A stretch of 18,789 bases of DNA from Pseudomonadota bacterium (GTDB taxonomy: Bacteria; Pseudomonadota; Gammaproteobacteria; Burkholderiales; Burkholderiaceae_C), in the NCBI GenBank assembly GCA_023390985.1, contig JAEWBU010000102.1, positions 1 through 18,789 of the forward strand. The letters run 5' to 3'. Under the pieces are notes generated by a model. It made no database searches, had not been told where the DNA came from, and saw only the letters and a list, made by a program, of their open reading frames with translations. Shown here piece by piece: positions 1-5,764 of this stretch. Position 1 is the stretch's first letter; each line of letters starts with the position of its first letter. The position numbers and the translations under genes are program-made.

Positions 1-932
1 AGGCGCTGCAGGCCGGGGCCGGGCGGCTCCTGGCGGCGCAGGTCGAAGAGGCCGGCGCTGCGCTCGACCAGCGCCTGCTCCAGCCCGAGCAGCTCGTTGT
101 TGGCGAGCAGCCGCTCGTCGAGCGCCGCGCTGCCCTGCAGCAAGGTGCAGCGGGCCGCGGTCTGGAGCGCGGCGACCAGCTGCGCGGCCGACGCGGTCTC
201 GTCCTGGGCCATCGCGTTGAACAACTCCACGCTGCGCGTCAGCGGACCCGGAAGGTCGGCGTCCAGCGTGTAGTGCACCAGCCGGCGCAGGTGGACGATG
301 CCTTCCGGCCCCGGCTGCCGGTGCAGCGCCTGCCACGCATGCACCGCGCCCTCGAGCTCGCCGAGCGAGGAGATCCAGTCGCGCAGGGCCGCGAACTCGG
401 GCAGGCCCTCGGCGCCCGGGGCGGGCGCGGCGTGCGAGCGCGCCACCGGCGGCGCGGCGCATTCGATCGGCATGCGCAGATCCGCGCCGCCGGGCGCGAG
501 AGGCGCGCCGGTCAGGCGCGATCCGCGCGCGAACAGTTCACGACGCAGGGTGTCCAGGACGATGTCCGCGAACTCGCGCTCCATGCGAGCGGCCAGGCGC
601 TCCTCCAGGTCGTCGAAGCGGTTCCAGGAGCCGGGGATGGACAGCGTCCACCAGGTGTCGCGCCGGACTTTCTCCAGCGCGGCCAGCAGCACCAGCGCCT
701 TGCGCCGGTACCACTGCGGATCGATCTCGTCGCGCTGCGAGACGCGCGCGCGGAACTCCTTGTCGGCGGCCAGCTGGAGCAGCGTGCGCGACAGTTGTGC
801 TTGCCAGCGCTCGAGATGCACGGTGGCGCCCACCAGCCCGAAGAACCAGGCTGCGAGCAGCGCGATGGCGACCTGCCGGGCATCGATGGGAAGCCGGCGC
901 AACGGCGCGAACAGGGAGCGCCAGCCGCCCAT
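1..932 (-). CDS. Membrane protein of unknown function, possibly IcmF/TssM-like (3' end outside window)
   Basis: The frame is open from an ATG at 932 to the left edge, giving 310 residues with no stop, so the C-terminus is missing. The ATG overlaps the stop of the upstream 64-residue gene (TGATG), which indicates translational coupling. One hydrophobic segment lies at about residues 20-38; the rest is soluble, rich in Arg, Leu and Ala, and helical-looking. The region around residues 94-140 (WWTLSIPGSWNRFDD followed by an amphipathic helix) and the later stretch LVHYTLDADLP recall the middle part of type VI secretion IcmF/TssM proteins. That resemblance comes from memory of the family and is weak. 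No Walker motif is visible in this part and no other secretion gene is in the window. Coding status is well supported by the overlap and continuous frame; function is a guess. Confidence 0.75.
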   Translation of the reverse strand, partial: MGGWRSLFAPLRRLPIDARQVAIALLAAWFFGLVGATVHLERWQAQLSRTLLQLAADKEFRARVSQRDEIDPQWYRRKALVLLAALEKVRRDTWWTLSIPGSWNRFDDLEERLAARMEREFADIVLDTLRRELFARGSRLTGAPLAPGGADLRMPIECAAPPVARSHAAPAPGAEGLPEFAALRDWISSLGELEGAVHAWQALHRQPGPEGIVHLRRLVHYTLDADLPGPLTRSVELFNAMAQDETASAAQLVAALQTAARCTLLQGSAALDERLLANNELLGLEQALVERSAGLFDLRRQEPPGPGLQR

Positions 933-1126
933 CACGGGCCTCCGCTCGCGGCCTGCTGGTCGAGCAGCTGCCGCACCGGCCAGGTTTCCCACCACCACAG
1001 CGCCTGCGACAGGCCCAGCAGCACCAGCGCCGCGATCACCACGCCCGACCAGCGCACGACAAAGCGGCGGATGCGGCCTCGCGTCCGATCGGGCGGAGCT
1101 TCGTGCTGCAAAGGTGTGTCCGGCAC
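932..1126 (-). CDS. Small single-pass membrane protein, unknown function
   Basis: This 64-residue protein starts at a GTG, 15 bases after the stop of the protease-like gene, and its stop overlaps the next start. It has a charged, proline-containing N-terminus (about residues 1-25, with RTRGRIRR just before the membrane), one strong transmembrane helix at about 27-45 (VVIAALVLLGLSQALWWW), and a short polar tail. The positive-inside rule places the N-terminus in the cytoplasm and the tail in the periplasm. I recognise no family. Its position between an exported protease-like protein and a larger membrane protein suggests a membrane complex with its neighbours, which is inference. No strong Shine-Dalgarno sequence is visible, so translation is probably coupled to the upstream gene. 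Confidence 0.7.
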   Translation of the reverse strand: MPDTPLQHEAPPDRTRGRIRRFVVRWSGVVIAALVLLGLSQALWWWETWPVRQLLDQQAASGGP

Positions 1127-1141
1127 GCGGAGGGCCTGGCC

Positions 1142-2191
1142 TCAGATGCCGGCCGGACGCACCATGGTGCTCATCCGGTCGACCGGCTTCAGTGTGAGCG
1201 TGCGCTGCTCCTCGCCCTGCTGCACCGTCAGGCGCACCTCGGCGTCGGGCGCCGCCCGGTCCCAGAGCTTCTTGTAGAACTGCTCCAGCGTGGCCACGCT
1301 CGCGCCGTCCACTTCCAGCACCACGTCGCCGGGCCGCATGCCGCCTTCCTCGGCCGGGCTGTCCTGGCTGACGCGCACCACCCGCACGTGCCCGCCCTGC
1401 TCGCTGGACGTGAGCCCCAGCCAGGGCCGGCGGCTCTGGCGCGAGAGGCCGTTCTGCTGCAGTTCGGCCAGGATCGGCTTGAGCAGGTCGACCGGCACGA
1501 ACATGTTGCCCGGCAGGGGCCGCCCATGGCCGGTGGTGTCGGCCACCAGCAGGCTGCCCACGCCGAGCAGTTCGCCGCGCTGGTTGAACACGGCCGCGCC
1601 GCTGTGGTTGTCGATCGGCGGGCTGGTGAACAGCGCCATCTCGATGTGGTACTCCCAGTAGCCGGAGAAGGGACGCTTGTCGATCACCTGCGTGAGGCCG
1701 ACATCGCCGTCTTCGCCGCCGCTGGCCGCCATGAGGGCGTCGCCCTTGTTCAGGTCGGCGATCGATCCCAGCGGCACGGGGGCGATGCCGCGCAGCGGCA
1801 GCAGGGTGCGCAGCAGGCCGAAGCCCGTCGCCAGGTCGTAGGCGATGGCACGCGCGGGGATGGTGCGCTTGTCCTGCGTGACGACCTGGATGGTCTCGGC
1901 CTCCAGCATCAGGTAGCCGATGGTGAGCACCAGGCCGTCGGGGCCGATCACCACGCCGGAACCGCTGCGCTCGCGGCCCAGCGTCTCGGCCGAGCGCGCA
2001 CCGGGCGTGGCGCTGACTTCGACGCCCACCACGGCGGCGTGGGCACGCTGCAAGGCGTCCACCGCGGCCTGCTGTTGCGAGGAGCCCGGCGTCGCGGCCA
2101 GGGTCGCCGCCGGGATGCCCAGGGCCAGGACGGCGGCGAGGCAGCAACGGCGCGCCTTGCGGGCGAGCTTCACCAGGCGGGCGGAGGACAT
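1142..2191 (-). CDS. Exported DegP/HtrA-like S1C protein with PDZ domain, predicted inactive (pseudoprotease)
   Basis: A 349-residue protein with a signal peptide at about residues 1-32 (KLARKARR, then a hydrophobic core ending TLA|A), a trypsin-like domain at about 45-240 and a PDZ domain at about 255-335 (WLGL, DSPAEEGGMRPGDVVLEVDG). I chose the ATG at 2191 because AAGGAG sits 7 bases upstream and the signal peptide follows directly; an in-frame ATG at 2269 would only add an Arg/Pro-rich leader. Relative to DegP, the His of TNxHV is Tyr93 (context LTIGYL), the Asp of DIAL is Gly123 (ATGFGLL), and GNSGG reads NHSGA, so only Ser197 remains. Proteolysis by the normal triad is therefore unlikely; a periplasmic binding, chaperone or scaffold role is inferred. 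It is the first gene of a three-gene operon and diverges from the H-NS gene. Confidence 0.85.
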   Translation of the reverse strand: MSSARLVKLARKARRCCLAAVLALGIPAATLAATPGSSQQQAAVDALQRAHAAVVGVEVSATPGARSAETLGRERSGSGVVIGPDGLVLTIGYLMLEAETIQVVTQDKRTIPARAIAYDLATGFGLLRTLLPLRGIAPVPLGSIADLNKGDALMAASGGEDGDVGLTQVIDKRPFSGYWEYHIEMALFTSPPIDNHSGAAVFNQRGELLGVGSLLVADTTGHGRPLPGNMFVPVDLLKPILAELQQNGLSRQSRRPWLGLTSSEQGGHVRVVRVSQDSPAEEGGMRPGDVVLEVDGASVATLEQFYKKLWDRAAPDAEVRLTVQQGEEQRTLTLKPVDRMSTMVRPAGI

Positions 2192-2277
2192 GGCGGCTCC
2201 TTGCGGCAGTGGGGCTGGAAGGATGCGCCTTCGCCGCAGACCCTGCAACCGGCTCGGATTGCACCCCATCCGCAGCC

Positions 2278-2283
2278 TAGAAT
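2278..2283 (+). promoter_or_regulatory. Candidate -10 box for the H-NS-family gene
   Basis: TAGAAT lies 42 bases before the ATG in the 134-base gap between the divergent protease-like and H-NS genes. It matches the sigma-70 -10 consensus in four of six positions. No good -35 is found at 16-18 bases. The same CCTAGAAT context recurs before the TusA-family gene (4453-4458), which supports it as a real signal. Confidence 0.45.
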
Positions 2284-2325
2284 CCGCCGCACTTCCAAAC
2301 GACTTTCCAAGAGGAGCGTTCGCCC

Positions 2326-2655
2326 ATGCCCACTTACCTGGAACTGAAGGAGCAGGCCGAGAAGCTGCTTGCGCAGGCGGAGCAGCTGCGCCGGCAGGAG
2401 ACCGAGGACGCCATCGCCGACATCAAGGCGAAGATCAAGGCGTACGGGCTCACGGCCGAGGACCTGGGCTTGAGCGTTTCCTCGTCGGGCCGCCAGCGCG
2501 CACCGCGCCGCAGCTCTTCCGCCAAGGCGGCCGCGCCGGCCAAGTACCGCGGACCGAATGGCGAGACTTGGTCCGGCGGCCGCGGCCGCAAGCCCCAGTG
2601 GGTGGTGGACGCGCTGGCCAAGGGCAGGAAGCTCGAGGACTTCGAGATTCGCTGA
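2326..2655 (+). CDS. H-NS family nucleoid-associated regulator
   Basis: A 109-residue H-NS-family histone-like protein, which would bind curved AT-rich DNA, organise the nucleoid and silence foreign or conditional genes. The N-terminal third (about residues 1-45) is a charged coiled-coil oligomerisation region (YLELKEQAEKLLAQAEQL). A basic Ser/Ala/Arg linker follows (about 50-72), then the C-terminal DNA-binding domain, YRGPNGETWSGGRGRKPQWV, which carries the AT-hook-like RGRKP loop typical of beta-proteobacterial HvrA/BpH3-type proteins. Length fits the family. AGAGGAG lies about 9 bases before the ATG. It is monocistronic; the next gene downstream is a tRNA on the other strand. Several paralogues are usual in this group, so I give no gene symbol. 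Confidence 0.92.
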   Translation: MPTYLELKEQAEKLLAQAEQLRRQETEDAIADIKAKIKAYGLTAEDLGLSVSSSGRQRAPRRSSSAKAAAPAKYRGPNGETWSGGRGRKPQWVVDALAKGRKLEDFEIR

Positions 2656-2819
2656 AGAGCTGGCCGCGGTGGGCCGACGCTACGGCGTGTCGGCCTACAC
2701 CGCGACGGGAAACCGAAGAGCCATGGCTTGCGGCTGAGCCTTACCGCGCTGGCTCGTCCATTCGCCCACTATTCAGGCGGGATCGGTCCTTGGTTACGGT
2801 CCCAGCCATGGAGGTTCTT
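2656..2819 (+). other. Long 3' region after the H-NS gene with a UNCG-capped hairpin
   Basis: No convincing gene lies between the H-NS stop and the terminator. A strong hairpin is visible at 2672-2695: GGCCG/CGGCC outer arms, an ACGC/GCGT inner stem and a TACG loop closed by C-G, which is a UNCG-class tetraloop. No T-run follows, so it is not a standard intrinsic terminator. The region could be a structured 3' UTR or could hold a small RNA ending at the downstream terminator. That is inference. Confidence 0.4.
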
Positions 2820-2849
2820 CGCCCGGCCGCGTGCCGGGCGTCTTTTTTT
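2820..2849 (+). terminator. Rho-independent terminator (H-NS transcript)
   Basis: A perfect 8-bp stem, CGCCCGGC (2820-2827) with GCCGGGCG (2833-2840), has a 5-base loop and is followed by TC and seven T residues. It points on the plus strand, 164 bases after the H-NS stop and just before the opposing tRNA gene, so it probably ends the H-NS transcript. Confidence 0.85.
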
Positions 2850-2871
2850 GTGCACGGGGATTGGGGCGCGC

Positions 2872-2958
2872 TGGTGCCGGAGCCCGGAATCGAACCGGGA
2901 CGGTGTTGCCACCGGCAGATTTTGAATCTGCTGCGTCTACCGATTTCGCCACTCCGGC
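2872..2958 (-). tRNA. tRNA-Leu (anticodon CAA)
   Basis: The reverse complement folds as a class II tRNA of 87 bases with CCA encoded. The acceptor stem GCCGGAG pairs with CTCCGGC, followed by discriminator A and CCA. The anticodon stem is GCAGA/TCTGC around the loop TTCAAAA, giving anticodon CAA, which reads UUG. A variable arm (CGGTGGCAACACCG) and the T-arm CCGGTTCGATTCCGG follow. The long variable arm and CAA anticodon identify leucine. Its promoter must lie in the 42 bases shared with cysM or inside the start of cysM; CATAAT (2987-2982, minus strand) is a possible -10 box. Confidence 0.96.
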
Positions 2959-3000
2959 AGCGTTGAAGAGCGCAGCAAAAAATTATGGCACAGTGGCCGG

Positions 3001-3912
3001 ATGGACCCGCGCACCTATCCCACCATCGAAGACGCCGTAGGCAAGACGCCGCTGGTCGCGCTGCAGCGAATCGGCGCCGAAGCCAACAAGCGCCGGGGCA
3101 ACGTCATCCTGGGCAAGCTGGAGGGCAACAACCCGGCCGGCTCGGTGAAGGATCGTCCGGCGCTGTCGATGATCAGCCGCGCCGAGGAGCGCGGCGAGAT
3201 CAGGCCGGGCGACACGCTGATCGAGGCGACCTCGGGCAACACCGGCATCGCGCTCGCGATGGCGGCGGCCATCAAGGGCTACCGCATGGTGCTGATCATG
3301 CCGGAGGACCTGTCGATCGAGCGCGCCCAGACCATGAAGGCTTTTGGCGCCGAGCTGCTGCTCACGCCCAAGAGCGGTGGCATGGAGTACGCGCGCGACC
3401 TGGCCGAGAACATGCAGCGCGAAGGCAAGGGCCGCGTCCTCGACCAGTTCGCCAACCAGGACAACCCGCGCATCCACTACGAGACCACCGGTCCCGAGCT
3501 GTGGGAGCAGACCGGCGGGCGCATCACGCACTTCGTCAGCGCCATGGGCACGACCGGCACCATCACCGGCGTGTCGCGGTACCTGAAGGAGAAGAACCCG
3601 AACGTGCGGATCATCGGCGCGCAGCCCAGTGAAGGCTCGCGCATCCCGGGCATCCGCAAGTGGCCGCAGGAGTACCTGCCCAGGATCTACGATCCCTCGC
3701 ATGTCGACGAGCTCATTTACGTGAGCCAGGACGAAGCGGAAGAGATGTGCCGGCGCATGGCGCGCGAGGAAGGCATCTTCGGCGGCATCTCGGCCGCGGG
3801 CGCCTTGTGGGTCGCACAGCAGGTGGCGGCCCAGGTGGAGAACGCCACCATCGTGTTCGTGGTCTGTGACCGCGGCGATCGCTATCTCTCCACGGGCGTC
3901 TTCCCCGCGTGA
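3001..3912 (+). CDS. cysM: Cysteine synthase B (O-acetylserine sulfhydrylase B)
   Basis: A 303-residue fold-type II PLP enzyme that makes cysteine from O-acetylserine and sulfide or thiosulfate in the cytoplasm. The PLP lysine is Lys50 in NPAGSVKDRP. The substrate loop TSGNTG lies at 78-83 and the PLP phosphate-binding loop GTTGTITG at 183-190. The segment QPSEGSRIPGIRKW is typical of CysM rather than CysK, and length matches CysM. The ATG at 3001 gives the expected N-terminus (YPTIEDAVGKTPLV), though no clear Shine-Dalgarno sequence precedes it. The stop overlaps the GTG of the Nudix gene (GTGA). A TusA-family gene follows, giving a loose sulfur-related group. It is divergent from tRNA-Leu with only 42 bases between. 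Confidence 0.95.
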   Translation: MDPRTYPTIEDAVGKTPLVALQRIGAEANKRRGNVILGKLEGNNPAGSVKDRPALSMISRAEERGEIRPGDTLIEATSGNTGIALAMAAAIKGYRMVLIMPEDLSIERAQTMKAFGAELLLTPKSGGMEYARDLAENMQREGKGRVLDQFANQDNPRIHYETTGPELWEQTGGRITHFVSAMGTTGTITGVSRYLKEKNPNVRIIGAQPSEGSRIPGIRKWPQEYLPRIYDPSHVDELIYVSQDEAEEMCRRMAREEGIFGGISAAGALWVAQQVAAQVENATIVFVVCDRGDRYLSTGVFPA

Positions 3913-4442
3913 GCACGGACTGGAAGTTCTGCCCGCAGTGCGCCACGGCGCTGCAGCCGATCACCGAGCTCGAGGACAGCGGGCCGCGCGAGCGCCTGCG
4001 GTGCCCGGCCTGCCGCTGGACCCACTGGAACAACCCGACGCCGGTGCTGGCCGCCGTGGTGCAGTACCAGGACCGGATCCTGCTGGCGCGCAACGCGGCC
4101 TGGCCCGCGAAGGTCTATGCGCTGATCACCGGCTTCATGGAAGCGGGCGAGACGCCGCAGGACGGCATCCGGCGCGAGCTGAAGGAAGAGACGAATCTCG
4201 ACGCGCAGGAGGTCAACCTGATCGGCGTGTACGACTTCCAGCGCATGAACCAGGTGATCATCGCCTACCACGTTCGCGCGGAAGGCGAGGTGAAGCTCTC
4301 GCCGGAGCTGGTGGACTGGCGGCTGTATGCGTACGACCAGGTGAAGTGCTGGCCCGCGGGAACGGGCTATGCGCTGGCCGACTGGCTGCGCGGCAAGGGC
4401 TACGAGCCCGAGTTCGTGGAGTGGCAGAAGCGGGCGGAGTAG
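3909..4442 (+). CDS. Nudix hydrolase with N-terminal zinc ribbon
   Basis: A 177-residue protein starting at a GTG that overlaps the cysM stop (GTGA). Residues 1-40 form a zinc ribbon with cysteines at 8, 11, 32 and 35 (FCPQC and RCPAC). The Nudix domain follows, with its box at about 75-97: G75, E81, R89-E90-L and E93-E94, which supply the metal-binding glutamates. The usual glycine near the end of the box is Asn96. The zinc ribbon plus Nudix layout resembles NADH pyrophosphatase NudC, but the protein is much shorter and lacks NudC's N-terminal domain, so the substrate (a nucleoside diphosphate derivative) cannot be named. Translational coupling to cysM suggests shared regulation, not necessarily shared chemistry. 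Confidence 0.9.
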   Translation: MSTDWKFCPQCATALQPITELEDSGPRERLRCPACRWTHWNNPTPVLAAVVQYQDRILLARNAAWPAKVYALITGFMEAGETPQDGIRRELKEETNLDAQEVNLIGVYDFQRMNQVIIAYHVRAEGEVKLSPELVDWRLYAYDQVKCWPAGTGYALADWLRGKGYEPEFVEWQKRAE

Positions 4443-4452
4443 GCCCGCGGCC

Positions 4453-4458
4453 TAGAAT
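4453..4458 (+). promoter_or_regulatory. Candidate -10 box for the TusA-family gene
   Basis: TAGAAT lies 18 bases before the ATG of the TusA-family gene, in the 34-base gap after the Nudix gene. The surrounding CCTAGAAT matches the candidate -10 before the H-NS gene. No convincing -35 is seen. If real, the small gene has its own promoter in addition to read-through from cysM. Confidence 0.4.
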
Positions 4459-4476
4459 GGACGACCGAGGCGCACC

Positions 4477-4704
4477 ATGAACATCGACAAGCAAATCGAC
4501 ACCCGCGGCCTGAACTGCCCGTTGCCCATCCTGCGCGCGAAGAAGGCGCTGACGGACATGCAGTCCGGGCAGCTGCTCAAGGTGGTGGCCACGGACCCGG
4601 GCTCGGTGCGCGACTTCCAGGCGTTCGCGCGGCAGACCGGCAACGAACTGGTCGAGCAGCAGCAGCAGGGCGACGAGATCATCCACGTGCTGCGCCGCCG
4701 GTAG
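4477..4704 (+). CDS. TusA-family sulfurtransferase / sulfur carrier
   Basis: A 75-residue protein of the TusA/SirA/YedF family. These small cytoplasmic proteins accept persulfide sulfur on a conserved cysteine and pass it on, for example in tRNA 2-thiouridine synthesis or molybdenum cofactor supply. The family signature is at residues 9-18, TRGLNCPLPI, with Cys14 in the CPxP motif. The remainder (LKVVATDPGSVRDFQAF and the C-terminal strand) fits the beta-alpha-beta-alpha-beta-beta fold, and length is typical. GAGG lies 6 bases before the ATG. The gene follows cysM and a Nudix gene and ends just before a strong terminator. TusA, YedF and other paralogues cannot be told apart by eye, so no symbol is given. 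Confidence 0.93.
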   Translation: MNIDKQIDTRGLNCPLPILRAKKALTDMQSGQLLKVVATDPGSVRDFQAFARQTGNELVEQQQQGDEIIHVLRRR

Positions 4705-4720
4705 CGCCCCCTCGCTGCAA

Positions 4721-4753
4721 AACGAAAAGGCGCCGATCGGCGCCTTTTTCGTT
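4721..4753. terminator. Bidirectional intrinsic terminator between the TusA-family gene and galU
   Basis: The inverted repeat AACGAAAAGGCGCC (4721-4734) and GGCGCCTTTTTCGTT (4739-4753), with loop GATC, forms a GC-rich core followed by T-runs on both strands. It lies between two converging genes and can stop transcription from both sides. Confidence 0.9.
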
Positions 4754-4771
4754 GGGCGGGCTGGATGCGGC

Positions 4772-5659
4772 TCAGAGCTTCAGGCCCTTGAGGTAGTCGC
4801 GGAAGCCCGGGCCGAGCTGGTCGTTCCTCAGCGCGAAGTCCACCGTGGCCTCGAGGAAGCCGTCCTTGGAGCCGCAGTCGTAGCGGCGGCCCTCGTACTG
4901 GTAGGCGTGCACGCCTTCGGTTTCCATCAGGCGCGCGATGCCGTCGGTGAGCTGGATCTCGCCGCCGGCGCCGCGCGGGTTGGTGCGGATCATCTCGAAC
5001 ACCCCGGGCGTCAGCACGTATCGGCCTGCCACGCCCATGCGCGAGGGCGCGTTTTCGGGATCGGGCTTCTCGACCATCTTGCGCACCTTGGTGAGGCGCT
5101 CGCCGGCCGCGTCGCCCGCCACGATGCCGTAGCGCTTGACGTGAGCCTGCGGCACTTCCTGCACCGCCAGGATGCTGGTCTGGGTGCGCTCGTACTGCTG
5201 GACCATCTGCGCCAGCACGGAGGCGCCGCCCGCCGGGCCGCACATCAGGTCGTCCGGCAGCAGCACCGCGAACGGCTCGTCGCCGACGATGGGGGCAGCG
5301 CACAGCACCGCATGGCCCAGTCCGAGGGCCCGGGGCTGGCGCACGTACGAGCACGACATGTCCGAAGGCGCGATGGAGCGCACCAGCTGGAGCAGATCGT
5401 TCTTCTTGCCGTTCTCGAGTTCGGTCTCGAGCTCGACCGACGTGTCGAAGTGGTCCTCGATGGCGCGCTTGCTGCGTCCGGTGACGAACACCATGTGCCG
5501 GATGCCGGCCTCGTAGGCTTCCTCGACGGCGTACTGGATCAGCGGCTTGTCGACGATCGGCAGCATTTCCTTGGGCATGGCCTTGGTGGCCGGCAGGAAA
5601 CGGGTGCCGAGGCCGGCCACCGGAAAGACCGCCTTGTTGATCCTGGTGACATTTCTCAT
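4772..5659 (-). CDS. galU: UTP-glucose-1-phosphate uridylyltransferase
   Basis: A 295-residue nucleotidyltransferase that makes UDP-glucose from UTP and glucose-1-phosphate, feeding exopolysaccharide, LPS and galactose metabolism in the cytoplasm. The N-terminal nucleotide-binding signature is complete at about residues 12-34 (FPVAGLGTRFLPATKAMPKE). Other GalU hallmarks are QPRALGLGHAV, LLPDDLM, VEKPDPENAPS, the block GEIQLTDGIARL, and YDCGSKDGFLEA near the C-terminus. Length is normal for bacterial GalU. The ATG at 5659 is followed directly by the conserved N-terminus; no strong Shine-Dalgarno sequence is seen. It is divergent from the dehydrogenase-like gene at 5765 and convergent with the TusA-family gene through a shared terminator. 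Confidence 0.96.
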   Translation of the reverse strand: MRNVTRINKAVFPVAGLGTRFLPATKAMPKEMLPIVDKPLIQYAVEEAYEAGIRHMVFVTGRSKRAIEDHFDTSVELETELENGKKNDLLQLVRSIAPSDMSCSYVRQPRALGLGHAVLCAAPIVGDEPFAVLLPDDLMCGPAGGASVLAQMVQQYERTQTSILAVQEVPQAHVKRYGIVAGDAAGERLTKVRKMVEKPDPENAPSRMGVAGRYVLTPGVFEMIRTNPRGAGGEIQLTDGIARLMETEGVHAYQYEGRRYDCGSKDGFLEATVDFALRNDQLGPGFRDYLKGLKL

Positions 5660-5764
5660 CGACTGGTAAAACGATCTTGGTTAAAGTGCGCGAAGTTTTT
5701 CACAAATCGGCCGTAGGAGATTTTCTCAACGGCTGATTGCTCTGTCAGACAAGGGCGCAATCGC
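5660..5764. promoter_or_regulatory. Divergent intergenic region of galU and the dehydrogenase-like gene
   Basis: This 105-base gap is clearly more AT-rich than its surroundings and must hold the start signals for both flanking genes. A perfect 11-base palindrome, GAGATTTTCTC, lies at 5717-5727 and could be a small operator half. Only weak sigma-70-like hexamers are visible on either strand, so I do not place exact promoters. Confidence 0.4.

Noticed and set aside
273..1277. Overlapping plus-strand open frames of about 300 codons in the first kilobase
   Set aside because: The minus-strand frame here has coupled starts and a clear membrane segment, while these products are Arg/Ala-rich with no recognisable motif.
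797..2347. A 516-codon plus-strand open frame opposite the protease-like gene
   Set aside because: It runs antisense to a gene with signal peptide, ribosome site and conserved domains. Its product is a His/Ala/Arg-rich low-complexity chain typical of shadow frames in GC-rich DNA.
2872..2958. tRNA-Leu as an integration site for a genomic island
   Set aside because: No integrase, no partial tRNA copy and no direct repeat of the tRNA end is present. The flanking genes look like ordinary core genes.
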